DNA of 9,518 nucleotides from an uncultured Methanomassiliicoccales archaeon. GTDB lineage: Archaea; Thermoplasmatota; Thermoplasmata; SG8-5. The stretch lies in the NCBI GenBank assembly GCA_938004075.1, contig CALKWP010000009.1, positions 1-9,518 on the forward strand, read 5' to 3'. Below, piece after piece: positions 1 through 6,213 of this stretch. Position 1 is the first letter of the stretch. Each line of letters begins with the position of its first letter. The notes under the pieces are model-generated. The model had not been told where the DNA came from. It worked only from the letters and a program-made list of their open reading frames with translations, and ran no database searches. Position numbers and translations under genes: made by a program.

Positions 1-43
1 TGGTGATTCGTGACTGGAGTTCAGACGTGTGCTCTTCCGATCT
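1..43. other. Illumina sequencing adapter (non-genomic)
   Basis: Positions 10-43 match, base for base as I recall it, the 34-nt Illumina TruSeq read-2/index-side adapter; it begins GTGACTGGAGTTCAGACGTG and ends GCTCTTCCGATCT. The eight bases before it (2-9, GGTGATTC) and the T at position 1 would fit an i7 index preceded by the last base of the P7 arm, which is inference. The native insert therefore starts at 44. Nothing biological should be read from this stretch, and the contig end is an artefact of an untrimmed read. Confidence 0.97.
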
Positions 44-141
44 GAGTCGTAAATGCCATTTGAGGAGAATGCAACTTTCGGAATCACAATAAGGGATAGG
101 ACCAGTGCCGAAATCAGGATTATCTTGATCTTACCATTCAT
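44..141 (-). CDS. N-terminal fragment of a signal-peptide or membrane-anchored protein, cut by adapter
   Basis: On the minus strand an ATG at 141-139 overlaps the stop of the third glycosyltransferase (TGA at 140-138) in an ATGA arrangement. The frame stays open to the adapter junction, giving 32 complete native codons plus a TCN serine. The product begins MNGKIKIILISALVLSLIVI and continues PKVAFSSNGIYDS: two lysines, a hydrophobic stretch of about 15-16 residues (5-20), then a possible Ala-Phe-Ser cleavage region near residues 24-26. This is the form of a secretion signal or N-terminal membrane anchor. The overlap and same-strand position suggest it is the next gene of the glycan operon, so an exported or membrane-associated glycan enzyme is plausible, but nothing of the mature domain is present and no function can be assigned. 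Confidence 0.6.
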
Positions 142-1319
142 CTTTCGACCGCCCTCTCAAATATCCCTCTGTATATTTTAACCTGCGCCTTCCAGTCCAT
201 GTTCTCCATAGCGTATTTCCTCACGGCATTCCCATACTTTCGAACCTGGCCCGGGTCATGGCTCAGCTCTTGAATGACGCTGGCTATCGCGCCTGCATCT
301 GCCGCGGGAATTATTCTGCCATTCACCTCATCCCTTATTGGCGTGGCACCTTCGAACCCTTTGATCCCCAATATCATGGCCTTTCCCATGGCCATTGACT
401 CGGCAAGAACGGTTGAGAAACCCGGAAGATTGGTCACGTCCGGGTAGACAATAAGGTCGCATGCCGCCTGGTAGGCCGCCATATCCGAATGCGGGACCTT
501 GCCGGTTAAGTGGACGTTGTCCAGGCCATATTTATTCTTCATTGCATGGAATGGCTCTGCATCGGAATCGGTGATGCTGCCACCCGCGAAAATGAAGAGA
601 TATTGGTTGGAAAGGCCGCCCTCCTTGAAGCGCCTGGCCACCTCCATCAGGCAGATACCGCCCTTGTTGTTGGAAAGCCGACCCATATATCCCACGACGA
701 AGCGATCACCGGCATTCAGCCTGGACCTGGCTTCCTCGCGACCCTTGCCCGGGGTGAATTGCACAGTGTCAACTGGCTTGGGTATAACCGATATTCTGTC
801 CTCAGGGTAGCCATAATCGCTAATGAATCTAGAGCGGCCCATCTCATTGTAAACTATAACATGTCTGGCATTCCTGACGATTGGGGCTTCAATACGGGCC
901 AGCATGCGCTTCAGGGCTCCTTTGGGGGGGATGTCGCCCGGGTCAACATAAACCATCGGAATGCCGTTGGCTCTGGAAGCGAAATATGTCTGATAGGATC
1001 TTGGCGTCAGCGTTGTGTACGGATTCTCGAAAATGAGGTCCGGCCTCAATTTTTTTATTGCGCCTGGATAGCCGGGTGAGAACTGGAAGAAACCGCCCAG
1101 GCTGAGATTCTGCTTGCTGAAATACACCAAGCGGGATTTTAGGTAATGGACTTTCATGTTCTGCGGAAGTTCCGGAATTAGATTCCTCGGGAATCGTTCT
1201 GTGCCAAAGAATTTCCTGTCTCCTGGCGAGGAAACATCCGGCACCAGAACCGAATACTTTATTCCAGGATCCCGGCAAAGCTCCATCCCAAGCCGGAAAT
1301 CCTTGTCCCCCCGGTACAT
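138..1319 (-). CDS. GT4-family glycosyltransferase (third in operon)
   Basis: A 393-residue GT-B-fold glycosyltransferase of family GT4, expected to move a sugar from a nucleotide-sugar donor to a growing surface glycan or glycolipid at the cytoplasmic face. The C-terminal donor domain is clear: GRLSNNKGG at 213-221 (R214, K219), FAGGS at 245-249, and PGFSTVLAE at 299-307 in the place of the E-x7-E motif. Its second Glu is E307, but the first position is Pro299, a real departure from the consensus. The start is doubtful. ATG 1319 has no Shine-Dalgarno sequence, and the frame stays open upstream to a stop at 1427-1425, encoding LPIHIVDSHEFCE just before this Met; IHIV is what the first Rossmann strand of a GT4 enzyme looks like. 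The true N-terminus is probably near 1358 (CTG) or 1352 (ATA), or arises by frameshift from the preceding gene. Substrate unknown. Confidence 0.88.
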   Translation of the reverse strand: MYRGDKDFRLGMELCRDPGIKYSVLVPDVSSPGDRKFFGTERFPRNLIPELPQNMKVHYLKSRLVYFSKQNLSLGGFFQFSPGYPGAIKKLRPDLIFENPYTTLTPRSYQTYFASRANGIPMVYVDPGDIPPKGALKRMLARIEAPIVRNARHVIVYNEMGRSRFISDYGYPEDRISVIPKPVDTVQFTPGKGREEARSRLNAGDRFVVGYMGRLSNNKGGICLMEVARRFKEGGLSNQYLFIFAGGSITDSDAEPFHAMKNKYGLDNVHLTGKVPHSDMAAYQAACDLIVYPDVTNLPGFSTVLAESMAMGKAMILGIKGFEGATPIRDEVNGRIIPAADAGAIASVIQELSHDPGQVRKYGNAVRKYAMENMDWKAQVKIYRGIFERAVER

Positions 1320-1342
1320 CTCGCAGAACTCGTGGGAATCGA

Positions 1343-2506
1343 CTATGTGTATGGGCAGCCCCCCTTCGCTATCTCCAGATACTTCTTCACGTAGATTTCT
1401 GCAGAGAAGTTGGCATTGAACATATCAATGATTGATTTCCGAGTGATTCCAGATAGGTTGATGTTGGCCAGTCTCATCCCAATCTCGCCGGCCGGGATGA
1501 TCAATTCGCTGGAAATCTTCTCTACCAGCTCCCCGGTCCCGCCCATGTCCGAGCATATAACAGGCGTTCCAACAGACATGGCCTCCAGCGCCACCAGCGG
1601 GCAGTTCTCTGGCCATAGGGATGGGATGAGAACTGCATTCGCGTCCCTTATGTACGGCCATTTGTCCTTGACCCATCCAAGGTACTGGATCCTTGGCGCC
1701 AGGTTCCCGTTCTCGATTTTTTGGGAAATTGCCCGGGCCAGGCTTCCGCTGCCGATGAGCAGCAGCTTTTTCTCATTGTGGGCGAATGCGTCCAGAATCT
1801 CCATGACGCCTTTGTGCGGTTCCATGACGCCGATGAAAAGGCAGAAGTCGGATTTTCCAGAACTCGTGATTGCCTCCGGAGGGGCTGGCACGAAATTGTG
1901 CAGGACAGTGGTGTTTGTCACGGCTTTTTTCAGTTGCTCTTTCATGTACGCAGATGGGCATATCACACAATCCAGGTCTTCCTTGCTGAGCTTCTTTCTC
2001 CAGAACTGCGGAGGTCTTCCGGAGGAGATGGCACAGGAACCGCATCTCCTGTCGGCGCACACTTCCCCTTTCCGCATCAGATCGTTCCTCTGACACACCA
2101 GCCAGTAATCATGTGCCGTGTAGATTTGTCGATAATTTCCCTGCTTCTTCAGTATGCTGTGTCCCAGAAGCGAGATATTGTGATGATGGACAACGTCCGG
2201 CTTGACATCGGAAATGAGTTTTCGATAATTGCCAAGAATGAAATTCGAATTCCCGAAAGCATATGCCCGCAAGGGTGTCATCCTTCCATAGGGGGATTCC
2301 AGAGCATGAACCTGTACCCTGCCATGTTCCAGGGGAGCGGGCACGCCCTTTCGCTTCATACGGTAAGCGTCTCTGCTGTAGAGGACATGCACTTCGTGAC
2401 CTATCTTTCCCAGCTCGTCAGCAAGGTACTTGACCTGGACAGCGTCGCCACCAAGATGATGCGGCGGATAGAATGTGCTGGTCATGACAAATCGCAGGGT
2501 TTCCAT
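1343..2506 (-). CDS. GT4-family glycosyltransferase with Cys-rich insert (second in operon)
   Basis: A complete 387-residue GT4 glycosyltransferase. The N-terminal acceptor domain opens with FVMTSTFYPPHHLGG (6-20), where the FYPPHHLGG segment is typical of the family, and has HHHN at 107-110. An insert after AHDYWLVCQ (131-139) carries C138, C150, C155 and C158, spaced C-x11-C-x4-C-x2-C, which may bind a metal or form disulfides; similar Cys-containing inserts occur in some polysaccharide GT4 enzymes. The donor domain has IGVMEPHKG (225-233, K232) and an intact E-x7-E motif, ENCPLVALE at E300-E308. A start at ATG 2506 is supported by AGGT six bases upstream and by the N-terminus matching the family. 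It begins 10 nt after the radical SAM gene stops, so co-transcription is expected. Its C-terminus lies against or over the next GT4 gene. Sugar specificity cannot be read from sequence. Confidence 0.93.
   Translation of the reverse strand: METLRFVMTSTFYPPHHLGGDAVQVKYLADELGKIGHEVHVLYSRDAYRMKRKGVPAPLEHGRVQVHALESPYGRMTPLRAYAFGNSNFILGNYRKLISDVKPDVVHHHNISLLGHSILKKQGNYRQIYTAHDYWLVCQRNDLMRKGEVCADRRCGSCAISSGRPPQFWRKKLSKEDLDCVICPSAYMKEQLKKAVTNTTVLHNFVPAPPEAITSSGKSDFCLFIGVMEPHKGVMEILDAFAHNEKKLLLIGSGSLARAISQKIENGNLAPRIQYLGWVKDKWPYIRDANAVLIPSLWPENCPLVALEAMSVGTPVICSDMGGTGELVEKISSELIIPAGEIGMRLANINLSGITRKSIIDMFNANFSAEIYVKKYLEIAKGGCPYT
1358..1364 (-). other. Candidate -1 slip sequence G_GGG_GGC at the GT4-GT4 overlap
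   Basis: Read on the minus strand, the second GT4 ends AAG GGG GGC TGC CCA TAC ACA TAG. The seven bases 1364-1358 fit the X_XXY_YYZ form of a -1 slip site in that frame. Slipping back one base here continues as GGG CTG CCC ATA CAC ATA GTC and then in frame through the third GT4, which lacks a standard start codon upstream of its first beta-strand. A single extra G in the tract would have the same effect, so a homopolymer sequencing error, a non-AUG start and programmed frameshifting all remain open. I have not identified a downstream stimulatory structure. Confidence 0.3.
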
Positions 2507-2516
2507 TTAACTACCT

Positions 2517-3947
2517 TCAGTGTGAGTGCTCCATTCTATGAAGAACGAAGTTGTTTATTATCTTAATTGAGTATTTCACAGCCATGTTGAAATCATCCGG
2601 GTTTCTCAGCACGTGCTTGATGTTCTCCATGTACCAAACAGGATACGTGTAGAGCGCTTTGTATGCCATGTACCGCGCCCTGTTCAGGTCTTCGGGCGAC
2701 ATCTCCTCGGTCCCGACCACAGACTCATGCTGATAGAGTTGGCGCCAATCGGTCTCTTTCATCAGGCCTTTCTCCAGCGCCCATTTATGCAGCTGGGTGC
2801 CCGGATAGGGAACCGCAACGTTGAACTGCACGCCTGTGGGAAGCGTGTCCTTGATGAATTCTATTGTCTCGTGAACGGTGTTCCAGTTCTCACCAGGCAG
2901 CCCGAATATGAAGCTGCACAGCACCTTGATGCCGTTCCTTTTCGCGAGCCGGATGGCGGTCCTGGCCTCGTCAACCGTAATTCTCTTGGACGCCATGTCA
3001 AGTATCTTCTGGCTGCCTGATTCGACTCCGATTGACATTCCCTTGCAGCCGGCCTTTCTCATGGCGATTATAAGCTCTTCATCAAGAAGGTTGGCCCTTG
3101 TGTTGCAGTACCAGGTGATGTCCAGTTTCTCATCGACAATGGCCTTGCAAATGTCCAGAACTCTCTGTTTATCAATAGTGAATGTCTCGTCGAAGAATGA
3201 TACGAGTGTGATGTTGTATCTCTTTTTCAGGAAGATAAGTTCTTCGATGACGCTTTTTGCGGAGCGAGGCTTCCAAGGTGTTCCGGCAACGGTGCAATAG
3301 ATGCAACGATACGGGCAGCCACGGCTGGTGTACATGATCGTGAATGGCTCGCCGGTGGGAGTGTTGATGAAGTACGGATCCAGGGATTCCAGGAGGTCAT
3401 AGGCGGGCATGGGCAATTCGTCCAGGTGGGCGATGGTGTCGCGCGTGGGCGAGTTGACCTTCACTTCATTTCCCAAACGGTAGGCGACGCCTCCCAGAAC
3501 GGATATGTCCTTGGACGGATCCAGGATACTTGGAACAACAGTCTCGTAATCACCAATCACGTAACAATCAAGTTCCGGGACCGAATCCATGACCTCCTTC
3601 GGAACCTTGCTGAGAGTCCAGCAGAGGCCGATGGTCTTCATGGCAGGGTTTATCTTCCTGGCCATGGCGCATATGCCTGTGTCATGGTCAAAAGTGGTGG
3701 GCGTGAACCTGAATATCAGCGCATCGGGCTTGATCGCCTTCATCTTATCCTGAACATCGGAATAGCTCAGGTCGAAGCCATTGGCGTCAAGGAGAGAGAC
3801 CTCATGCCCATTCTGTCTCAGTACCGCAGCCAGCTGAAGCAGGCTGTAAGGTTCGAGCACGGAATACCTCTCTGTTATCTCGCACCTCTCTTCACGGATG
3901 ACTGGCAAACCATCGAACCGCGGAGGGTTCACAAGCATTATCTTCAT
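2517..3947 (-). CDS. B12-binding-domain-type radical SAM protein
   Basis: A 476-residue protein with two domains. Residues 1 to about 145 form a Rossmann-like cobalamin-binding-type domain (MKIMLVNPPR at 1-10, SLLQLAAVLRQNGHEVSLLD at 35-54). The DxHxxG lower-ligand motif of methylmalonyl-CoA mutase is absent, as in many members of this radical SAM class, and GDYE (132-135) stands where GEGE is usual. The radical SAM core follows: SRGCPYRCIYC with the [4Fe-4S] ligands C211, C215 and C218, GVESGS at 307-312, FGLPGE at 348-353, and PYPGT at 380-384. Related enzymes methylate unreactive carbons or rearrange substrates using methylcobalamin or SAM. Placed between glycosyltransferase genes, it probably modifies a sugar, lipid carrier or glycan, but this is inference. 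Its ATG shares one base with the upstream stop (TGATG), and AGGTGGTG lies four bases before the start, so translational coupling is likely. Confidence 0.92.
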   Translation of the reverse strand: MKIMLVNPPRFDGLPVIREERCEITERYSVLEPYSLLQLAAVLRQNGHEVSLLDANGFDLSYSDVQDKMKAIKPDALIFRFTPTTFDHDTGICAMARKINPAMKTIGLCWTLSKVPKEVMDSVPELDCYVIGDYETVVPSILDPSKDISVLGGVAYRLGNEVKVNSPTRDTIAHLDELPMPAYDLLESLDPYFINTPTGEPFTIMYTSRGCPYRCIYCTVAGTPWKPRSAKSVIEELIFLKKRYNITLVSFFDETFTIDKQRVLDICKAIVDEKLDITWYCNTRANLLDEELIIAMRKAGCKGMSIGVESGSQKILDMASKRITVDEARTAIRLAKRNGIKVLCSFIFGLPGENWNTVHETIEFIKDTLPTGVQFNVAVPYPGTQLHKWALEKGLMKETDWRQLYQHESVVGTEEMSPEDLNRARYMAYKALYTYPVWYMENIKHVLRNPDDFNMAVKYSIKIINNFVLHRMEHSH

Positions 3948-5155
3948 CAGGCACCACCTGCAACAGAGAGGAACATGGCTCTGGTCTGCTTGACCGTATC
4001 CAACAGAGAAAAATTATTGGCAATGCGTTCCCTGGCTTTGCTGCCGAACCTGGCCCTGAGCTTGGGGTCCGCGACCAAACGATTGAGACGATCCGCAAGG
4101 CCGACAGAATCACATGGCAGGGTGAGGAAACCATTCTCCCCGTGTGTGATAATCTCCGGTATCCCGCCGACCCGCGAGGCAACGCAGGCCCTCCCGCAAG
4201 CCATTGCCTCGAGAAGCGACAGGGGCATGCTCTCGCTGATGCTTGGGAGGACAAAAATATCCGCCTGATTGATGATTCCGGGCATATCCTCGTACTTCTT
4301 CTGGCCCATGAATGTTATTGCGCCGTCGGGCACACCGCTGGACCTTGCTGTTTCCGACCATTGGACCGCATCCCCGCCCCCGACCAAAGTGAGATGAGTT
4401 TGTGGGTTCGCCTTGTGCACGGTGGCAAATGCTTCCATCAAATTGTTCAGACCTTTAAGGGCCAGCAACCTTCCGCAGTACATGATGTTCAGTCTTTTAG
4501 AGTCGGTTCTCGATTGCGATGCATCGCCAAATCTGTTCAGGTCGACCCCGTTTCTGACGACCATGCCCCTTGGTGGGGCCTTGCCCAGTATCCTTTCGAC
4601 ATCCTTCCGGATGAAATCCGAAACGAAAATCATGTTCCCGGTCTGATTGAGGTAGTATCTCTCGACCACGCTGAGGAACGGATATCCAAACCTGACCATC
4701 CTCTCGGACCCGTCCATGTGATCGATGTATCCTTCCGACTGCTTGATGCCTTGGAACTGGCTGGACATGGTCGTGTGAACCGTGGTGATGCTGTTTCCCC
4801 GGACCTTTCTTAATTTCAGCCCCAAATCAGGCATGTGGGCGTGATTCGAATGTATGATGTCAAACTTTTCCTTTTCAAGGAGTGTGGGCAGCTGCCTGGC
4901 GACATTGAGCTGGTATATCGCATTGTAGAAAAAACGATCCTTGGCCGTGCTCAGGACATGGATGGTCACGTGCCCCTTGAAATACTCCTCAATCTGCTTC
5001 TTGCTTGAGCCTTGGTCATCGCCACGTATGGTGGTGAAAACATGAATCTCATCGGATTTGGACAATTCCCGGGCCAAAAGGATGGCGTAGGTGCCGGCCC
5101 CGCCCCAGTTCGGAAGGAACTCGGGAGCGAGCATGGCTATCTTCAGGGACTCCAT
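3947..5155 (-). CDS. GT4-family glycosyltransferase (first gene of the operon)
   Basis: A complete 402-residue GT4 glycosyltransferase with all the usual marks. The N-terminal strand and glycine loop read IAMLAPEFLPNWGGAGTY (6-23). The donor domain has CGRLLALKG (227-235, R229 and K234), LVGGGD (257-262), and the E-x7-E motif ESMPLSLLE (E308-E316) followed by AMACGRACVAS and GGIPEII (330-336), where the nucleotide-sugar donor binds. It resembles mannosyl- or glucosyltransferases of surface polysaccharides, but the sugar cannot be assigned. ATG 5155 fits because a TATA-like box lies about 27 bp upstream, which would put the transcript start at or next to the ATG, and no convincing Shine-Dalgarno sequence is present; a leaderless mRNA is likely. 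Its stop overlaps the radical SAM start by one base. It heads a minus-strand operon of at least five genes. Confidence 0.94.
   Translation of the reverse strand: MESLKIAMLAPEFLPNWGGAGTYAILLARELSKSDEIHVFTTIRGDDQGSSKKQIEEYFKGHVTIHVLSTAKDRFFYNAIYQLNVARQLPTLLEKEKFDIIHSNHAHMPDLGLKLRKVRGNSITTVHTTMSSQFQGIKQSEGYIDHMDGSERMVRFGYPFLSVVERYYLNQTGNMIFVSDFIRKDVERILGKAPPRGMVVRNGVDLNRFGDASQSRTDSKRLNIMYCGRLLALKGLNNLMEAFATVHKANPQTHLTLVGGGDAVQWSETARSSGVPDGAITFMGQKKYEDMPGIINQADIFVLPSISESMPLSLLEAMACGRACVASRVGGIPEIITHGENGFLTLPCDSVGLADRLNRLVADPKLRARFGSKARERIANNFSLLDTVKQTRAMFLSVAGGA
3952..3959 (-). promoter_or_regulatory. Shine-Dalgarno site of the radical SAM gene
   Basis: AGGTGGTG on the minus strand ends four bases before ATG 3947-3945. 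It lies inside the end of the upstream GT4 gene, so it supports both this start codon and re-initiation by ribosomes finishing that gene. Confidence 0.6.
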
Positions 5156-5176
5156 GGCCGGCAGTAGATGACCAGC

Positions 5177-5187
5177 GTATATATTCT
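5177..5187 (-). promoter_or_regulatory. TATA box of the glycan operon
   Basis: On the minus strand AGAATATATAC, preceded by an A-rich stretch that could serve as the TFB recognition element, is centred about 27 bp before ATG 5155. That spacing predicts transcription starting at or beside the start codon, as in archaeal leaderless mRNAs. It is the only AT-rich box on this strand in the intergenic space. Confidence 0.6.
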
Positions 5188-5211
5188 TTTGGATTTTTAC
5201 ATTGGAAAATG

Positions 5212-5219
5212 ATTAATAA
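5212..5219 (+). promoter_or_regulatory. TATA-like box of the epimerase gene
   Basis: ATTAATAA, preceded by GGAAAATG as a possible TFB element, is centred about 30 bp before ATG 5246. No Shine-Dalgarno match precedes that ATG, so a leaderless or nearly leaderless mRNA is likely. It lies about 33 bp from the opposing TATA box, so the two divergent promoters share one 90-bp control region. Confidence 0.5.
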
Positions 5220-5245
5220 CATCACCGCACTCTCAACCCGTTACC

Positions 5246-6184
5246 ATGCGCCTCCTCATCACCGGCGGAGCCGGTTTCATCGGCTCCCATCTGATCCGCC
5301 GCCTTGTCGGCAAGCACGATATTCTCGTGCTGGACAATCTCAGCGAGAGCAACCTGGACATGATACAGGAACACATCGACAGCGGTGCTGTGAAGTTCGT
5401 CAAGGCCAGCATATCAGATACGGGGGAACTGGACGCCGCCATGAAGGGCGTCGACACAGTCTTTCACCTGGCAGCCCATCGTGACGTGCGCGCTGGCGCC
5501 GATAACCCGCAGAAGGACATCGACAACGGCATACTGGCAACCTACCAGGTGCTGGAGTCCATGCGCCGGAACAATGTCAAGAATGTCATATTTTCCTCAA
5601 GCCAGGTCGTTTACGGGGAGGTCACCGATAAACCCGTGACGGAGGACTTCGGTCCCATGGTGCCTATATCCATATACGGCGGCTCGAAACTGGCATGCGA
5701 GGGCCTGGTCATGGCCTATTCCCACACTTACGGGATGAAGTCGTGGATATACAGGTTCGCCAACATCGTGGGCGAGGGAGGGACGCATGGCGTCATCCCG
5801 GATTTCATACTCAAGCTGAAGAAGGACAAGAAGCGCCTTGAGATACTGGGCGACGGAACGCAAACCAAGCCCTACCTGGAAGTCGGCGACTGCGTTGACG
5901 GGATGCTTTTCGGTTGGGAGAATTCCTCAGACGCTGTCAATTTATTCAACCTGGGGACAGAGGGGTGGACCAGCGTTACCAGGCTGGCGGAGATAGTGTG
6001 CGAGGAATGCGGCCTTGAGAATGTTGGATTCCATTACACCGGCGGGAAGCGCGGGTGGGTGGGTGATGTGCCCAGGATAAGGCTGTCCAGCGATAAAATT
6101 AGGAAACTCGGGTGGAAGCCGAAATATGACTCTGACGATGCGGTGAGGGCAGCGGCCGGGTCCCTGTATAAACTTATGTGGTAA
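5246..6184 (+). CDS. NAD-dependent nucleotide-sugar epimerase/dehydratase (extended SDR, GalE-like)
   Basis: A 312-residue extended short-chain dehydrogenase/reductase. The NAD-binding loop is TGGAGFIGSHL (6-16), and Asp30 at the end of the second strand (LVLDN) favours NAD over NADP. HLAAHRDV (74-81), SSSQVVYG (117-124) and the catalytic pair Y144 and K148 in YGGSK complete the active site. GDGTQTKPYLEVGD (202-215) and the C-terminal RGWVGDVPRI (269-278) plus KIRKLGW are typical of UDP-glucose 4-epimerase-like archaeal enzymes, which interconvert the C4 configuration of UDP-hexoses or act on related nucleotide sugars. The exact substrate is not readable. Diverging from the glycosyltransferase operon across a shared 90-bp promoter region, it could supply activated sugar for that pathway. 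The length is usual for the family, and the start at 5246 places the glycine loop at the usual distance from the N-terminus. Confidence 0.92.
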   Translation: MRLLITGGAGFIGSHLIRRLVGKHDILVLDNLSESNLDMIQEHIDSGAVKFVKASISDTGELDAAMKGVDTVFHLAAHRDVRAGADNPQKDIDNGILATYQVLESMRRNNVKNVIFSSSQVVYGEVTDKPVTEDFGPMVPISIYGGSKLACEGLVMAYSHTYGMKSWIYRFANIVGEGGTHGVIPDFILKLKKDKKRLEILGDGTQTKPYLEVGDCVDGMLFGWENSSDAVNLFNLGTEGWTSVTRLAEIVCEECGLENVGFHYTGGKRGWVGDVPRIRLSSDKIRKLGWKPKYDSDDAVRAAAGSLYKLMW

Positions 6185-6195
6185 CATCATGTTAC
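6181..6195. repeat. 15-bp perfect palindrome at the epimerase stop codon
   Basis: GTAACAT-C-ATGTTAC: two 7-bp arms around one base, containing the epimerase TAA and ending five bases before the Shine-Dalgarno region of the next gene. It could be a protein-binding site or a small RNA hairpin, but a match of this size is expected about once by chance in a window of this length. Confidence 0.3.
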
Positions 6196-6202
6196 GTTGA
6201 GA

Positions 6203-6210
6203 GGAAGTGA
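6203..6210 (+). promoter_or_regulatory. Shine-Dalgarno site of the small membrane protein gene
   Basis: GGAAGTGA, matching GGAGGTGA at seven of eight positions, ends three bases before ATG 6214. It fixes this start and indicates that the gene is translated from a leadered message, most simply as the second cistron behind the epimerase. Confidence 0.6.
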
Positions 6211-6213
6211 GAA

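Noticed and set aside
924..930. Seven-G tract as a phase-variation switch in the third GT4
   Set aside because: It encodes Ile-Pro-Pro-Lys in the normal frame and such tracts are expected in GC-rich DNA; no evidence of length variation is available.
510..1079. 189-codon plus-strand open frame across the third GT4 gene
   Set aside because: It is antisense to a clear glycosyltransferase, has no recognisable domain and no promoter or ribosome site; it arises from high-GC antisense codons.
1410..2566. Long plus-strand open frames (227 and 281 codons) opposite the second GT4
   Set aside because: Low-complexity, uncharacteristic protein sequences opposite a gene with complete GT4 motifs; no start signals.
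3426..4268. 280-codon plus-strand open frame spanning the radical SAM/GT4 junction
   Set aside because: It crosses the boundary of two coupled genes on the other strand and shows no domain; antisense shadow.
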